A stretch of 64,000 nucleotides of DNA, from IMG/VR virus record IMGVR_UViG_3300047546_001496, positions 31,379-95,378 of that record; one strand, 5' to 3'. The notes beneath the pieces are model-generated. The model searched no databases and was not told the DNA's origin. It saw only the letters and a program-made list of their open reading frames with translations. The position numbers and the translations under genes were made by a program. This DNA comes from a virus. Positions within the stretch are counted from its first letter, which is position 1, and each line of letters starts with the position of its first letter. Below, piece after piece: positions 18,341-25,807 of this stretch.

Positions 18341-19060
18341 TTATATCACAGATACATATATTGAATTCATTAAAACTGATGAATCGTAGTCTGCTCTGAT
18401 TTGCGGTACTGCTCCAGAAGACCACATAGATTCGTCCTCAATAAAGAAATGCTGTGTAACATACATATTGTAAACATACTGATATTTTAGTGATGCTACA
18501 TACTGTGAAATTTCGGTGGTAGATTTAGGAAAAAGCGTTCTAATCCAAACCTCTGTATTATTACTATAAGTAGTAAGTTCAAAATTGTATGTTACAAATA
18601 CTTGGGATCCTACCTTAAGCCCGTGAAAATTAAGCATTCTTTGGTGCTCGTTCCAAAGACTAGTGCATCCTTCTGGTAAATATTTTTCGTTTGTATTACT
18701 GCCCTTCGAATCTACCCAGACACTAACCCACCCATCTTCACCCTGGTTTGCACCTAATCTTATTTCATTTCTATTTTTATTAAAATATGCTCCCCATCCC
18801 GCTTGTTGTCCAGATGAAGACAAAGAACTCTCACCGTCTTTTCCAGGAGTGCCTCTCTCGCCCTTTGGACCCTTCTCTCCGTCCTTACCAGCAGGTCCTT
18901 GAGGTCCAGGTATACCCGCAGGTCCTTGAGGCCCCATTGGGCCAGGGACAGGAACATAATTAATTAATACATCAGTATTAGTATTTTGAGTCTCTACAAC
19001 TTGTGCAGCATAACTTGATTTTTTGCTTGATGGGAAATCCATGGATTTAGACATAGCCAT
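18341..19060 (-). CDS. Collagen-like fibre protein
   Basis: This 239-residue protein has a short N-terminal region, then about 15 Gly-X-Y triplets (GPMGPQGPAGIPGPQGPAG, then GEKGPKGERGTPGKDG), then a beta-rich C-terminal domain. Collagen-like triplets form trimeric shafts in phage fibres. A start at the internal ATG six bases downstream (MSKSMDF) is also possible. Confidence 0.85.
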   Translation of the reverse strand: MAMSKSMDFPSSKKSSYAAQVVETQNTNTDVLINYVPVPGPMGPQGPAGIPGPQGPAGKDGEKGPKGERGTPGKDGESSLSSSGQQAGWGAYFNKNRNEIRLGANQGEDGWVSVWVDSKGSNTNEKYLPEGCTSLWNEHQRMLNFHGLKVGSQVFVTYNFELTTYSNNTEVWIRTLFPKSTTEISQYVASLKYQYVYNMYVTQHFFIEDESMWSSGAVPQIRADYDSSVLMNSIYVSVI

Positions 19061-19080
19061 GGGGTAATTATCTCACAATA

Positions 19081-19587
19081 TTAGCCAATTTGATTTACAG
19101 TTAAAATCACTGATGGTATTGCTGGATGTGATCCTGCAACCTGATAATCCATTTGTATTTGTGTATTATCTGGAGACCACATTAATTCATAATAATCATT
19201 TGCAGAAGCATTAACAAAAAAGTTCCATGCTGCTACTACATATGGGCTATTAGTATTTACTGAAACTCTTGTGTTTGTATCTGCTATTGCTGTACCGTTT
19301 TTTGCCAACCAAATATTAACGGTAGTTCCAGAACCTCCTCCACCATTGTTATGAAGTTGAGCAGAAAAAGCAATATTATATTTACCAGCATTTGCAATAG
19401 TAATTCTAGAATTAGAAACAACACTTACACCATTGTTAAAGTCTGTATTGTTTAAAGTTACTGCACCGATTGCATCTTTTGCCAATGATTGGTTTTGTGT
19501 ACTATAAAAAGATCCGTAATGCAAATTACTTAATACATTTCCATTACCAGAATCATCGTTAATTCCAGGGTGTGTAAAACGTGCCAT
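19081..19587 (-). CDS. C1q/TNF-like jelly-roll fibre protein
   Basis: The 168-residue protein fits a C1q-like jelly roll: ITIANAGKYNIAFSAQLHN, TVNIWLAKNGTAIADT and YVVAAWNFFVNASANDYYELMW follow the usual strand order. Such domains cap trimeric phage fibres and often bind sugars. The gene is coupled to the 93-residue gene upstream (start and stop share one base). Confidence 0.85.
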   Translation of the reverse strand: MARFTHPGINDDSGNGNVLSNLHYGSFYSTQNQSLAKDAIGAVTLNNTDFNNGVSVVSNSRITIANAGKYNIAFSAQLHNNGGGGSGTTVNIWLAKNGTAIADTNTRVSVNTNSPYVVAAWNFFVNASANDYYELMWSPDNTQIQMDYQVAGSHPAIPSVILTVNQIG

Positions 19588-19868
19588 TACATTCCTGCTT
19601 CTAGTGATGCTTTAAGAACTGCTAGTTTCATTTCATTAACAGAAGAAATGGCGTATATCGCATCATTTCCATTTAATTCAATTGAGAATGAATGGTTTGG
19701 CATAATTCTAAAACCATAGTTTGTTGATGATACTGTATTTGATCCACCAATATAAATATAACCAGAAGCATTTACATTTTGTAAAGTTATGTCCATTCCA
19801 GAATGTTTACCATTTGGAGTAAGCCTAGTTGATGTTGTGTTTGATAAAGTAATTAATGAGTGATCCAT
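19587..19868 (-). CDS. Small structural protein
   Basis: The 93-residue product is a single beta domain (GMDITLQNVNASGYIYIGGS, FSIELNGNDAIYAIS) of the type found in small phage head or tail decoration proteins. It shares one base with each neighbouring gene, which marks a tight translational unit. Confidence 0.7.
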   Translation of the reverse strand: MDHSLITLSNTTSTRLTPNGKHSGMDITLQNVNASGYIYIGGSNTVSSTNYGFRIMPNHSFSIELNGNDAIYAISSVNEMKLAVLKASLEAGM

Positions 19869-20728
19869 TATGCTTTCCTATACCAACCACTTAAATTAAA
19901 TCTAAAATATGGCATTAATGTAGCATTCTGTTCAGATTCTCCAAGAAGATTTACAATATTTGTACATGTAACTGGTTTAAAAGTATCTGTATTAATATTT
20001 ATATCATTTGGATCTTGATAATAAATTGAAATAAAATCAGAATTATTTGTAACAGGTTGATGATTTCCCCATATTGGAACAACTACAGACTCATCTGGAC
20101 CAAATGGTACTCCTGAAGTATAATCATAGTATGGTTCTGCATCTGCTCTTATAAATAATCTACCAAAACTGTTAGTTGATGAAAGCGTTGGAACATAACC
20201 ATTTATATTAATATTGATTAATGGTGCAACTTCAAATGGTGGCGCAGTTATTGACCAAGCGTGATTTGGGCTTGTTTCTTCATTAGGAAAACCAATTAAA
20301 TGAACATCCCAAAATACAATATCTCCAATTACACGATATGTACCCAAACTACTTAAAGTTTGTCCATCCATAGAACGATTTACTATTTCATTTTGTGAAT
20401 AAAAATTTGTTTCCCAAGTTCCTTGCTCATATAAATTACTCTGTCCTTTTGCAGCAAGTAAATCCCAGAATGGTCCTTCTGAGGGAGTATCTCCAACATT
20501 TCCACCATTTGCATTTTTGCGATACCAGAGTTGTCCGTCATATGTTACAACATCACCAATCACATAAGATGCACCTGGATTGTATTCTCCATTGTAATAC
20601 CAAACAGCGTCAGCACCTGCTGGACCTGTTGCACCTGTTTCACCTTGAGGACCTTGTGGGCCTACTGCTCCTGTTTCGCCTTGCTGTCCTTCTGCGCCTG
20701 GCATAGGAACAATCTTAATTACTGCCAT
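19868..20728 (-). CDS. Collagen-like fibre protein with carbohydrate-binding-like module
   Basis: The 286-residue protein has Gly-X-Y triplets at residues of about 10-40 (GETGAVGPQGPQGETGATG). Next is a module with YNPGASYVIGDVVTYDGQLWYRK that resembles chitin/cellulose-binding domains of CBM5/12 type. A beta-rich C-terminal domain ends RFNLSGWYRKA. It is probably a receptor-binding fibre. Confidence 0.85.
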   Translation of the reverse strand: MAVIKIVPMPGAEGQQGETGAVGPQGPQGETGATGPAGADAVWYYNGEYNPGASYVIGDVVTYDGQLWYRKNANGGNVGDTPSEGPFWDLLAAKGQSNLYEQGTWETNFYSQNEIVNRSMDGQTLSSLGTYRVIGDIVFWDVHLIGFPNEETSPNHAWSITAPPFEVAPLINININGYVPTLSSTNSFGRLFIRADAEPYYDYTSGVPFGPDESVVVPIWGNHQPVTNNSDFISIYYQDPNDININTDTFKPVTCTNIVNLLGESEQNATLMPYFRFNLSGWYRKA

Positions 20729-21126
20729 TATAAAGTACCTCCTGGTGTAACATCACCTAATACATAAATAGTTCCAATAACTGGAGTCCACACTGTGTCT
20801 TCAATTTCGTTTGGAATAATAACTTGTAAATCAAAAGGAAGTTCTGCAACATTTGCTGCATACTTCAATCCCCAATTTTTAGTTACTGAGGGATAAGCAG
20901 TAATATCAACATAACCAGGTTCTGATGCACAATCGAGGGCATCTAGTAAATCTCCAGACTGATCATATGCTGTTGCTCTATAAATCCATCCCTCAGTATC
21001 GTAGTAAGTAGATTCATCATCTTCGTAAAATGCTATTCGTAATGTTGCGGTATCTCCTCGTACGACTCGCCATTGTATATTTGCTGGATCAGCACCAAAT
21101 TTTTCGGGAGCACAGAGATTTGCCAT
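20728..21126 (-). CDS. Baseplate/fibre Ig-like protein (paralogue 3 of 3)
   Basis: From the internal ATG (MANLCAPEKFGAD) the product is 132 residues. The core NIQWRVVRGDTATLRIAFYE matches the paralogue at 8032-8421, and the end VWTPVIGTIYVLGDVTPG matches the others. I chose this start because a TATAAT (21136-21141) lies nine bases upstream; a longer frame starting at 21204 would run through that promoter. Confidence 0.72.
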   Translation of the reverse strand: MANLCAPEKFGADPANIQWRVVRGDTATLRIAFYEDDESTYYDTEGWIYRATAYDQSGDLLDALDCASEPGYVDITAYPSVTKNWGLKYAANVAELPFDLQVIIPNEIEDTVWTPVIGTIYVLGDVTPGGTL

Positions 21127-21155
21127 AATAGAAAGATTATACCATGAAATATAGA

Positions 21156-21201
21156 CTTGCCCCATGATCGGTGGGTATGAGAGACAGATCACGGGGACAA
21201 G
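21156..21201. repeat. Long inverted repeat upstream of the fibre operon
   Basis: CTTGCCCCATGATC (21156-21169) pairs with GATCACGGGGACAAG (21187-21201) around a 17-base loop. It lies just upstream of the -10 box of the minus-strand operon. There is no T-run, so a terminator is unlikely. An operator or RNA hairpin is possible. Confidence 0.6.
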
Positions 21202-21243
21202 CAATTAAAAGTATATCATAACAGACAAAACGGACATATGTGT

Positions 21244-21272
21244 TTGCAATAGAAAATTACTTATGGTATAGT
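21244..21272 (+). promoter_or_regulatory. Promoter without a following gene
   Basis: TTGCAA (21244-21249), 17 bases, TATAGT (21267-21272). The next plus-strand gene starts 450 bases later, while a minus-strand gene occupies 21413-21688. The transcript would start near 21279. Confidence 0.55.
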
Positions 21273-21278
21273 GTTTAA

Positions 21279-21400
21279 ATGGGTTTGTAGGGGCTTTGCA
21301 CTGAGAGATATGCAACGCTCCCTTTCTCACCATTAGATTGCAATATAAAAATCTATGGGGGGAGGGGGGGCTTTCCCTAAAAGATAAACTTTATATATAT
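21279..21400 (+). ncRNA. Candidate small RNA
   Basis: About 120 bases follow the promoter at 21244-21272 and contain no good reading frame. They include TTGCA...TGCAA complementarity (21297-21323) and a G-rich tract near 21355-21371. It could end before, or run antisense into, the minus-strand gene at 21413. This is a weak call, based on the promoter and the lack of a gene. Confidence 0.3.
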
Positions 21401-21412
21401 TATATATAGTAA

Positions 21413-21688
21413 TTACTTATCGGTTTTTGCAATGTGATTTAGCAAAACATCAAACATCTTATCGATTTTTTCATGAAGGCGTTTTCTATCTTCTTCTGCT
21501 TCTTCTGATTTTTTTTCTAGTCTATTAATTTGATCTTTCAAACTGGATCCCCCATTAGGCTTAAACTCTGCTTTCATTTCAGCAAAATAATTTTTTACAA
21601 GAAACTTGATTGCAAAGGCAATACCTGATAGAATAGTTCCTATACCTATAATTATTTCGATTATTAAAGCAGTGCCATCGAATATCAT
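21413..21688 (-). CDS. Membrane-anchored coiled-coil protein (possible holin or antiholin)
   Basis: From the ATG at 21688 the product has one hydrophobic segment (LIIEIIIGIGTILSGIAFAI) followed by a charged coiled coil (LKDQINRLEKKSEEAEEDRK). Size and layout fit small phage membrane proteins of the lysis or superinfection type. A TATAAT lies ten bases upstream of this ATG; a GTG nine bases earlier is less likely because it would almost touch that box. Confidence 0.65.
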   Translation of the reverse strand: MIFDGTALIIEIIIGIGTILSGIAFAIKFLVKNYFAEMKAEFKPNGGSSLKDQINRLEKKSEEAEEDRKRLHEKIDKMFDVLLNHIAKTDK

Positions 21689-21721
21689 GATAGGCACAAT
21701 TATAACAGGAGTTTTTATAAA

Positions 21722-22489
21722 ATGAAATCTGAAATACTGGCAACGCTAGAGTATTCTAAAAATTTAATAATCTCGCCAGACATGGACGGTTTTGTTTCGG
21801 CGCAGTTATTAAATCGTTATAACGGATATAAAGTCGTAGGCACATATGACAAGAATGTTCTTTGCCTTTCGCCAGGAATTAGTCCTAGAGATTGTTTGTT
21901 CGTTGACTGCGATATGAATCATCCAGATTATGTTTCAATTGGCAATCATATGCGTTTGCAAAATGATAATATGTCGTCGAAAAGTTTTAACCCCAATATT
22001 CATTTTGGCATAACTAAGTACAGCGACAAGTTTCCATTTGCTACAGCATATTTGATTGCATACGCAACAGGAATTAAAACATCGGCGACAGAGATGATAC
22101 GCATGGCCTACGCTGACTCCACCCTACGCAATATGGAATCTTACAGCGAGAACATGCGAACATGGTCTGATAGGATGAATTGTCCTGCAGTAGAATATGT
22201 TATCCACAACACAAATGTTGCCAAGGAAATTGACGAGGGTATACGGAACATTTATACCAAACAATCCTTCACTAATCGTCAATATGGCAAAACCCGATAT
22301 ATACAGGAATTGTCCAAAAACCTTATAGCCGAAAATGTTTCACATGAAACAATCAATAGGGCATATAAATATAAAACCGATAAAGTAGGTTTGACAACCG
22401 TAAAGAAATATATGTGTGATATTTTCTCATATGCTGAAGTATTCGGAGGAGAGTATTCTATTACGTATTATGATCGTATGGAGTGGTAA
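21722..22489 (+). CDS. DHH-like phosphoesterase candidate
   Basis: This 255-residue protein has LIISPDMDGFVSAQLL near residue 15, similar to the DxDG motif of DHH phosphoesterases, and CLFVDCDMNHPDY near residue 65, in the position of their second aspartate motif. The true DHH triad is not seen, so the assignment is tentative. An AGGAG site lies 12 bases before the ATG. Its 3' end overlaps the convergent gene at 22461 by 29 bases. Confidence 0.55.
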   Translation: MKSEILATLEYSKNLIISPDMDGFVSAQLLNRYNGYKVVGTYDKNVLCLSPGISPRDCLFVDCDMNHPDYVSIGNHMRLQNDNMSSKSFNPNIHFGITKYSDKFPFATAYLIAYATGIKTSATEMIRMAYADSTLRNMESYSENMRTWSDRMNCPAVEYVIHNTNVAKEIDEGIRNIYTKQSFTNRQYGKTRYIQELSKNLIAENVSHETINRAYKYKTDKVGLTTVKKYMCDIFSYAEVFGGEYSITYYDRMEW

Positions 22490-23237
22490 TTAGGTTCTTT
22501 TTTATTTCAGCAAGAATGAGTTCTTGACTTTGTCTACCCTCGGCTATTTGGTATCTTTCTTCTAGAGTTAAACCCATCCCGTCTCTTTTTAAAGATTTAA
22601 GAAAAGATTGTGCAAGTTCTCTGATTTGATCAGTCATCATAAATTTTTGAAAAACTATTTTGTCATCTGTCAATGCTTGAAAATAAAATAGATCATCGCC
22701 TTCTTTAATTTCAAACCTTGTATTATCTGTAGGTACAAACCAATTAAGTACAGCAGGTCGATACCATCTACCAATGTCGAATTCTCCACTAATAAGCATT
22801 GCTCCTGGAGATGGAGCAGATGGTGGATAGTTTGGTGTCGACAATCTGATGGTTAGAGGTTTGTCTGCAAACATTACATAATTAATATCATATATAAGAT
22901 CTATATATCCATCTATTGCAGACTTACGAGATTGTCTTAGTGTTACTTTATTACCAAAGTCTCCTATTGAGCCTATGCTTTGATTGGCTACCGTTTTTAG
23001 ATACCCTGCAGGAAATTTAGCGCTATCATTTTTATTTGCCTTGAATGTGTATAGATTTTTAAAGAAAGCACCTGCAGCAGGACAACCAAAAAACCCCATA
23101 TCCGCATTATCTTTATTTTCTGGTATATTATTTATAAAATAATTCTTTACTGGCTCTGGATCCTTTAAATACCATTGGTCTGGTGGAGATGGATCTCTCA
23201 ATGAAGATGACCAGTATATGGTAGTTATTTCTCGCAT
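22461..23237 (-). CDS. Hypothetical protein, possibly distant member of the CPAI family
   Basis: The 258-residue protein contains MGFFGCPAAGAFFKNLYTF, RWYRPAVLNWFVPTDNTRF and DDLFYFQALTDDK. The order (Cys-Pro-Ala segment, then a strand-rich part with a late aromatic segment) recalls the family at 1-380 and 42090-42857, but identity is low. A TATACT (23244-23249) lies exactly six bases before the ATG, so it is probably leaderless. Confidence 0.6.
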   Translation of the reverse strand: MREITTIYWSSSLRDPSPPDQWYLKDPEPVKNYFINNIPENKDNADMGFFGCPAAGAFFKNLYTFKANKNDSAKFPAGYLKTVANQSIGSIGDFGNKVTLRQSRKSAIDGYIDLIYDINYVMFADKPLTIRLSTPNYPPSAPSPGAMLISGEFDIGRWYRPAVLNWFVPTDNTRFEIKEGDDLFYFQALTDDKIVFQKFMMTDQIRELAQSFLKSLKRDGMGLTLEERYQIAEGRQSQELILAEIKKNLITTPYDHNT

Positions 23238-23282
23238 TTATTCAGTATAGCATGATTGAGACTTTTATGATAAACTGTATAG

Positions 23283-23483
23283 GTGGGTGATGATGTTAAG
23301 TTCTCTGATTTGTTTGATCCGAATCAGCCAAGAAGTGATAGAGACTTAATTGAGTCCCGCCTAAAAATATGCAATGGTTGTGAATTCTTCAATCGTCGTA
23401 TGGTAAAATGTAAGAAGTGTGGTTGTTTTATGAAACTTAAGACAACACTAAAAAGCGCAAAATGTCCTATAGGAAAGTGGTGA
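23283..23483 (+). CDS. DUF6171-like four-cysteine zinc protein
   Basis: The 66-residue product ends CNGC, CKKCGCFM and CPIGKW, the same zinc site as the protein at 12901-13140. The start is a GTG; TAAACT (23271-23276) lies exactly six bases upstream, which supports a leaderless mRNA. This promoter is divergent from that of the gene at 22461-23237, and the start codons are 46 bases apart. Confidence 0.75.
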   Translation: MGDDVKFSDLFDPNQPRSDRDLIESRLKICNGCEFFNRRMVKCKKCGCFMKLKTTLKSAKCPIGKW

Positions 23484-23486
23484 AAT

Positions 23487-23672
23487 ATGAATAAGGAAGA
23501 AGTTATTAAATTAATGTTGGAAAGCATGAATGCTGATAATAGAGAGTTATGTGAAAAGGCTGGAATAAGTTCTGAAGATGCCGAAAAACAAATTTCACAA
23601 AGTCAGCCTACATTGATTTTTATGTTTGGCAATATTTACGAAAAACTAAAAAGCAACAATATTATTGCTTAG
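23487..23672 (+). CDS. Hypothetical small protein
   Basis: The product is 61 residues, with helical segments (MNKEEVIKLMLESMNADN) and no known motif. It starts three bases after the zinc protein stop and should be on the same transcript. Confidence 0.55.
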   Translation: MNKEEVIKLMLESMNADNRELCEKAGISSEDAEKQISQSQPTLIFMFGNIYEKLKSNNIIA

Positions 23673-23673
23673 T

Positions 23674-23793
23674 TTATGATTCTTGTACATTAACTGCAGG
23701 AGCCTCATCAGTTTCCAAAGGCTTGGAACGGTGAGGTTCTGTGCATGTGCAAGCATTGCAACATTTTAATTCAGATACTGGTGTTTCGCTCAT
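23674..23793 (-). CDS. 39-residue CCxxCxC micro-protein
   Basis: The product is MSETPVSELK, then CCNACTCTEPH, then an acidic tail. The CCxxCxC cluster could bind a metal. A TATAAT-type box (23801-23806) lies seven bases before the ATG. The neighbouring 49-residue gene carries the same CCxxCxC pattern (CCDNCSC) at its end. Confidence 0.55.
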   Translation of the reverse strand: MSETPVSELKCCNACTCTEPHRSKPLETDEAPAVNVQES

Positions 23794-23810
23794 GTGGATT
23801 ATTATAGCAC

Positions 23811-23960
23811 CTATTTATCGTTCATGCAGGAACAATTATCACAGCATGCTTCTTTAAATATTTTTAATGCCAAACCATCGTTTTCTGGCCTACCTAGATC
23901 TTCCCAGAATTTCTCTCTGCCCATATTGTCATTTTCTGAAATTTTTTGTGATTCTGTCAT
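23811..23960 (-). CDS. 49-residue CCxxCxC micro-protein
   Basis: The frame ATG...TAG encodes a helical, charged N-terminus (KISENDNMGREKFWEDLG) followed by EACCDNCSCMNDK. Its ATG overlaps the stop of the upstream membrane protein gene (ATGA), which argues that it is translated. Function is unknown; metal binding is an inference. Confidence 0.6.
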   Translation of the reverse strand: MTESQKISENDNMGREKFWEDLGRPENDGLALKIFKEACCDNCSCMNDK

Positions 23961-24214
23961 ATTGACCACCACCCTACCTCTTTGTATGCCAAAGGATTCT
24001 CCTTAAGCCATTGTTGTCTTAGTTTGTTTTCTTTCTTCCAGTCAGTTTCATGACTGTCCCCGCCACAATACTGGCATGGGTTCTGTCCCACATTTCTATA
24101 GACATGTTGGCAATGTTCAAATGGCATGGATCCATTATACCAAAAATCTGAATTTTTTGTTAAAGTGTATGATGCAAGAAATAAAAATAAAAAGATCAAA
24201 AAAATAGTGAGCAC
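23957..24214 (-). CDS. Small membrane protein with zinc-like Cys/His cluster
   Basis: The product is 85 residues from a GTG. It has an N-terminal membrane segment (LTIFLIFLFLFLASYTL), then FEHCQHVYRNVG and CQYCGG with a later His. No ATG is available in frame. It is coupled to the next gene by an ATGA overlap. Confidence 0.6.
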   Translation of the reverse strand: MLTIFLIFLFLFLASYTLTKNSDFWYNGSMPFEHCQHVYRNVGQNPCQYCGGDSHETDWKKENKLRQQWLKENPLAYKEVGWWSI

Positions 24215-24243
24215 ATAAGCCCACCATTTTTTATTTATTTTTT

Positions 24244-24438
24244 TTAGATGTTTTCTCTAGATTTTGTGCCTACTACCCACCCGCTATGAATACCCACTAG
24301 TGGGGCATCAATACAAACAGCATAGCCTTTCGGTAATTGAGCAGGAAAGTAAGCGACAAACTTTTCAACATGCTCTCGGTTATAGAATGGAATTGTTTTA
24401 GTTTCTCCATTAGTCGTTGTTAGTTTTACTTGTATCAT
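24244..24438 (-). CDS. Hypothetical small protein
   Basis: The 64-residue product (MIQVKLTTTNGETKTIPFYN) looks like a small beta-rich domain. A TAGGAG site lies a few bases before the ATG, giving good support for the start. No function can be assigned. Confidence 0.65.
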   Translation of the reverse strand: MIQVKLTTTNGETKTIPFYNREHVEKFVAYFPAQLPKGYAVCIDAPLVGIHSGWVVGTKSRENI

Positions 24439-24565
24439 TTTTATTTTCTCCTAATTTTATTCTATCATTTGTTTTTGTGTAATGGCTTCTATCATAGTTA
24501 GAAAGAGTGCCACCTCTCGCAAGGTGGGCTTTTCTGCGTAGTTGCTCTGCTGAGTAGTTAGCCAT
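24410..24565 (-). CDS. Hypothetical basic micro-protein
   Basis: The 51-residue frame (MANYSAEQLRRKAHLARGG) starts inside the stop region of the upstream zinc gene and runs 29 bases into the next gene. The overlap and basic composition make it plausible but not certain. Confidence 0.4.
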   Translation of the reverse strand: MANYSAEQLRRKAHLARGGTLSNYDRSHYTKTNDRIKLGENKNDTSKTNND

Positions 24566-24677
24566 TGGCTACACACTCGCATGGCTCTATGTTGTAATCT
24601 TGGGCATCACCATAGAAAACATAGCCTCTACCATAACAGGTAGAGCAATCAAAACTTAGTGTTTTGTAGAGTTTCAT
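24558..24677 (-). CDS. DnaJ-type zinc micro-protein
   Basis: The 39-residue product contains CSTCYGRGYVFYGD and then CEC. This CxxCxGxG...CxC pattern is also seen in the 70-residue protein at 28494-28706. It probably binds one zinc ion. AAAGGAT lies upstream of the ATG. Confidence 0.6.
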   Translation of the reverse strand: MKLYKTLSFDCSTCYGRGYVFYGDAQDYNIEPCECVANG

Positions 24678-24689
24678 TTTTTATCCTTT

Positions 24690-24797
24690 CTATTTCACAA
24701 AATACAATAATGGGCAAACAACACCAACAACAATTAGAACAATCGCTAGTGCGTATTCTTCAACAAACATTTCTAGATTTTCTAGTAGGTCAAACAT
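24690..24797 (-). CDS. Single-pass membrane micro-protein
   Basis: The 35-residue product has an acidic N-terminus (MFDLLENLEMFVEEYA) and one membrane segment (LAIVLIVVGVVCPLLYF). Its ATG directly follows the stop of the next upstream gene (TAAATG), as expected for coupled genes. Confidence 0.5.
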   Translation of the reverse strand: MFDLLENLEMFVEEYALAIVLIVVGVVCPLLYFVK

Positions 24798-24965
24798 TTA
24801 TTTCACCAAACTTTCTAATTCGTCAATTCTTACACTTTGGACAGTGTATCCATGTTCTACTAGACTATCTAGTAGGTCATTTATTTGAGTTTCATTTAGC
24901 ATGAACTTATCTAGGGTGGTCAATTCCACACCCTCTTTTTCTACTGTGTAACTTAGTTTTAGCAT
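24798..24965 (-). CDS. Hypothetical small protein
   Basis: The product is 55 residues (MLKLSYTVEKEGVELTTLDK...), mixed alpha/beta, with a C-terminal helix. AAAGGTAGC lies upstream of the ATG. Translation is coupled to the membrane micro-protein that follows. Confidence 0.6.
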   Translation of the reverse strand: MLKLSYTVEKEGVELTTLDKFMLNETQINDLLDSLVEHGYTVQSVRIDELESLVK

Positions 24966-25058
24966 TTTCTTTTGCTACCTTTCTTTTTAGTAATCTAATC
25001 TTATACCCTGCCACTGACAAATTGGGGTGTCTGTGGGGTGTGTCCCCTGTGATTTACC

Positions 25059-25238
25059 TCACAAACCTACTATGTCTGTACCATAGTAGTCTATGGCTTG
25101 AGGTAGCCTCATCATACCCTTGTATTCTCTACAACTAGGGCAGAAAGCGTTCCACCCGTCTGTTATTGTTGAACAAAATACACAAACCTTATCCATGGCG
25201 CATAAGCCATTTTTTTCTATAAATTCCATTGTATCCAT
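25059..25238 (-). CDS. Small CxxC...CxxC zinc protein
   Basis: From the ATG at 25238 the product is 59 residues with CVFC and CPSC pairs, a zinc ribbon. GAAAGGAAAA precedes this ATG; the longer frame upstream lies in the leader. The promoter is TTGATT-N17-TATTAT at 25271-25299. Confidence 0.7.
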   Translation of the reverse strand: MDTMEFIEKNGLCAMDKVCVFCSTITDGWNAFCPSCREYKGMMRLPQAIDYYGTDIVGL

Positions 25239-25270
25239 TTTTAGTTTTCCTTTCTTTTTGTTATAGGAGA

Positions 25271-25299
25271 ATAATAACACAGAGGACTGACAAAATCAA
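25271..25299 (-). promoter_or_regulatory. Leftward promoter of the divergent region
   Basis: On the minus strand, TTGATT (25294-25299) and TATTAT (25271-25276) are 17 bases apart. A CGACACGCC site (25310-25318) lies ten bases upstream of the -35. Confidence 0.75.
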
Positions 25300-25309
25300 G
25301 CCCTGCTTC

Positions 25310-25318
25310 GGCGTGTCG
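25310..25318 (+). promoter_or_regulatory. GGCGTGTCG operator-like motif
   Basis: One of six identical sites, also at 26283-26291 (reverse), 27537-27545, 27615-27623, 28425-28433 and 31705-31713 (reverse). Most lie 2-20 bases upstream of a -35 box. Confidence 0.55.
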
Positions 25319-25330
25319 CTAAACTATTTT

Positions 25331-25346
25331 TGTGGTGTTAGTCACA
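25331..25346. promoter_or_regulatory. CRP/GlxR-like palindrome
   Basis: TGTGGTGTTAGTCACA follows the TGTGR-N6-YCACA pattern of CRP-family operators. Confidence 0.5.
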
Positions 25347-25374
25347 TGTCCAATATGTCCGAATTCACGTGCCC

Positions 25375-25395
25375 TGTGGATAACTATGTGGATAA
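25375..25395 (+). other. Two tandem perfect DnaA boxes (origin candidate)
   Basis: TGTGGATAA occurs at 25375-25383 and 25387-25395; its reverse complement TTATCCACA is the DnaA box consensus. The pair lies in the only long gap at a divergent transcription switch. A third perfect box (TTATCCACA) is at 27555-27563. Confidence 0.5.
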
Positions 25396-25400
25396 CCTAG

Positions 25401-25432
25401 TGTGGTATAGGTCACATGTGAGGTATATCACA
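25401..25432. promoter_or_regulatory. Two adjacent CRP/GlxR-like palindromes
   Basis: TGTGGTATAGGTCACA (25401-25416) abuts TGTGAGGTATATCACA (25417-25432). Back-to-back boxes suggest cooperative binding by a CRP-family dimer. Confidence 0.55.
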
Positions 25433-25520
25433 ATGTCCGATTTATCCTATTTATACCCTCGAAAATGTCAGACCCCTATGTTAGGATACTTGTATTAGAT
25501 AAAAAAGAAAGGACAATAAA

Positions 25521-25754
25521 ATGTCACTAGAAAAAAAATTAGATAAAGTAATCGCTTCAGGCTACCAAGCATGGAGCCATGTTCCACAATTCTACAATGA
25601 CTACAATGAAAAGGGTAATGACCCTACTTGTAAGCATGAAACTTGGACAGATAAGTGGGGCGTATCAACACGCCAACCTTACTTCAATAGATACTGCGAT
25701 ACCTGCGGATACCGAAAGTTATTCGTAAAATACGCTAAGTATTGTAAGAAATAA
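25521..25754 (+). CDS. Hypothetical CxxC protein
   Basis: The 77-residue product has DPTCKHETW and later CDTCGYRK, so a small zinc site is likely. AGAAAGGAC lies before the ATG. It is the first gene of the rightward early region and is followed by a structured RNA element. Confidence 0.65.
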   Translation: MSLEKKLDKVIASGYQAWSHVPQFYNDYNEKGNDPTCKHETWTDKWGVSTRQPYFNRYCDTCGYRKLFVKYAKYCKK

Positions 25755-25769
25755 AAAATAAATAAAAAT

Positions 25770-25807
25770 CCTGTGAGCCTTACTAAATAAGTAAGCAAAT
25801 AATCAGG
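25770..25807 (+). ncRNA. Structured leader element with TGAGC/CAAATAAT internal loop
   Basis: CCTG (25770-25773) pairs with CAGG (25804-25807), and CTTACT (25779-25784) pairs with AGTAAG (25790-25795). Between the helices TGAGC faces CAAATAAT. The same internal loop occurs twice in the element at 26351-26403. It lies between two genes, just upstream of the 25845 start. Confidence 0.6.

Noticed and set aside
21355-21371. G-rich tract as a G-quadruplex
   Set aside because: The tract has long G runs but only one interruption, so a defined four-tract quadruplex is uncertain; it is mentioned only as part of the small RNA candidate.
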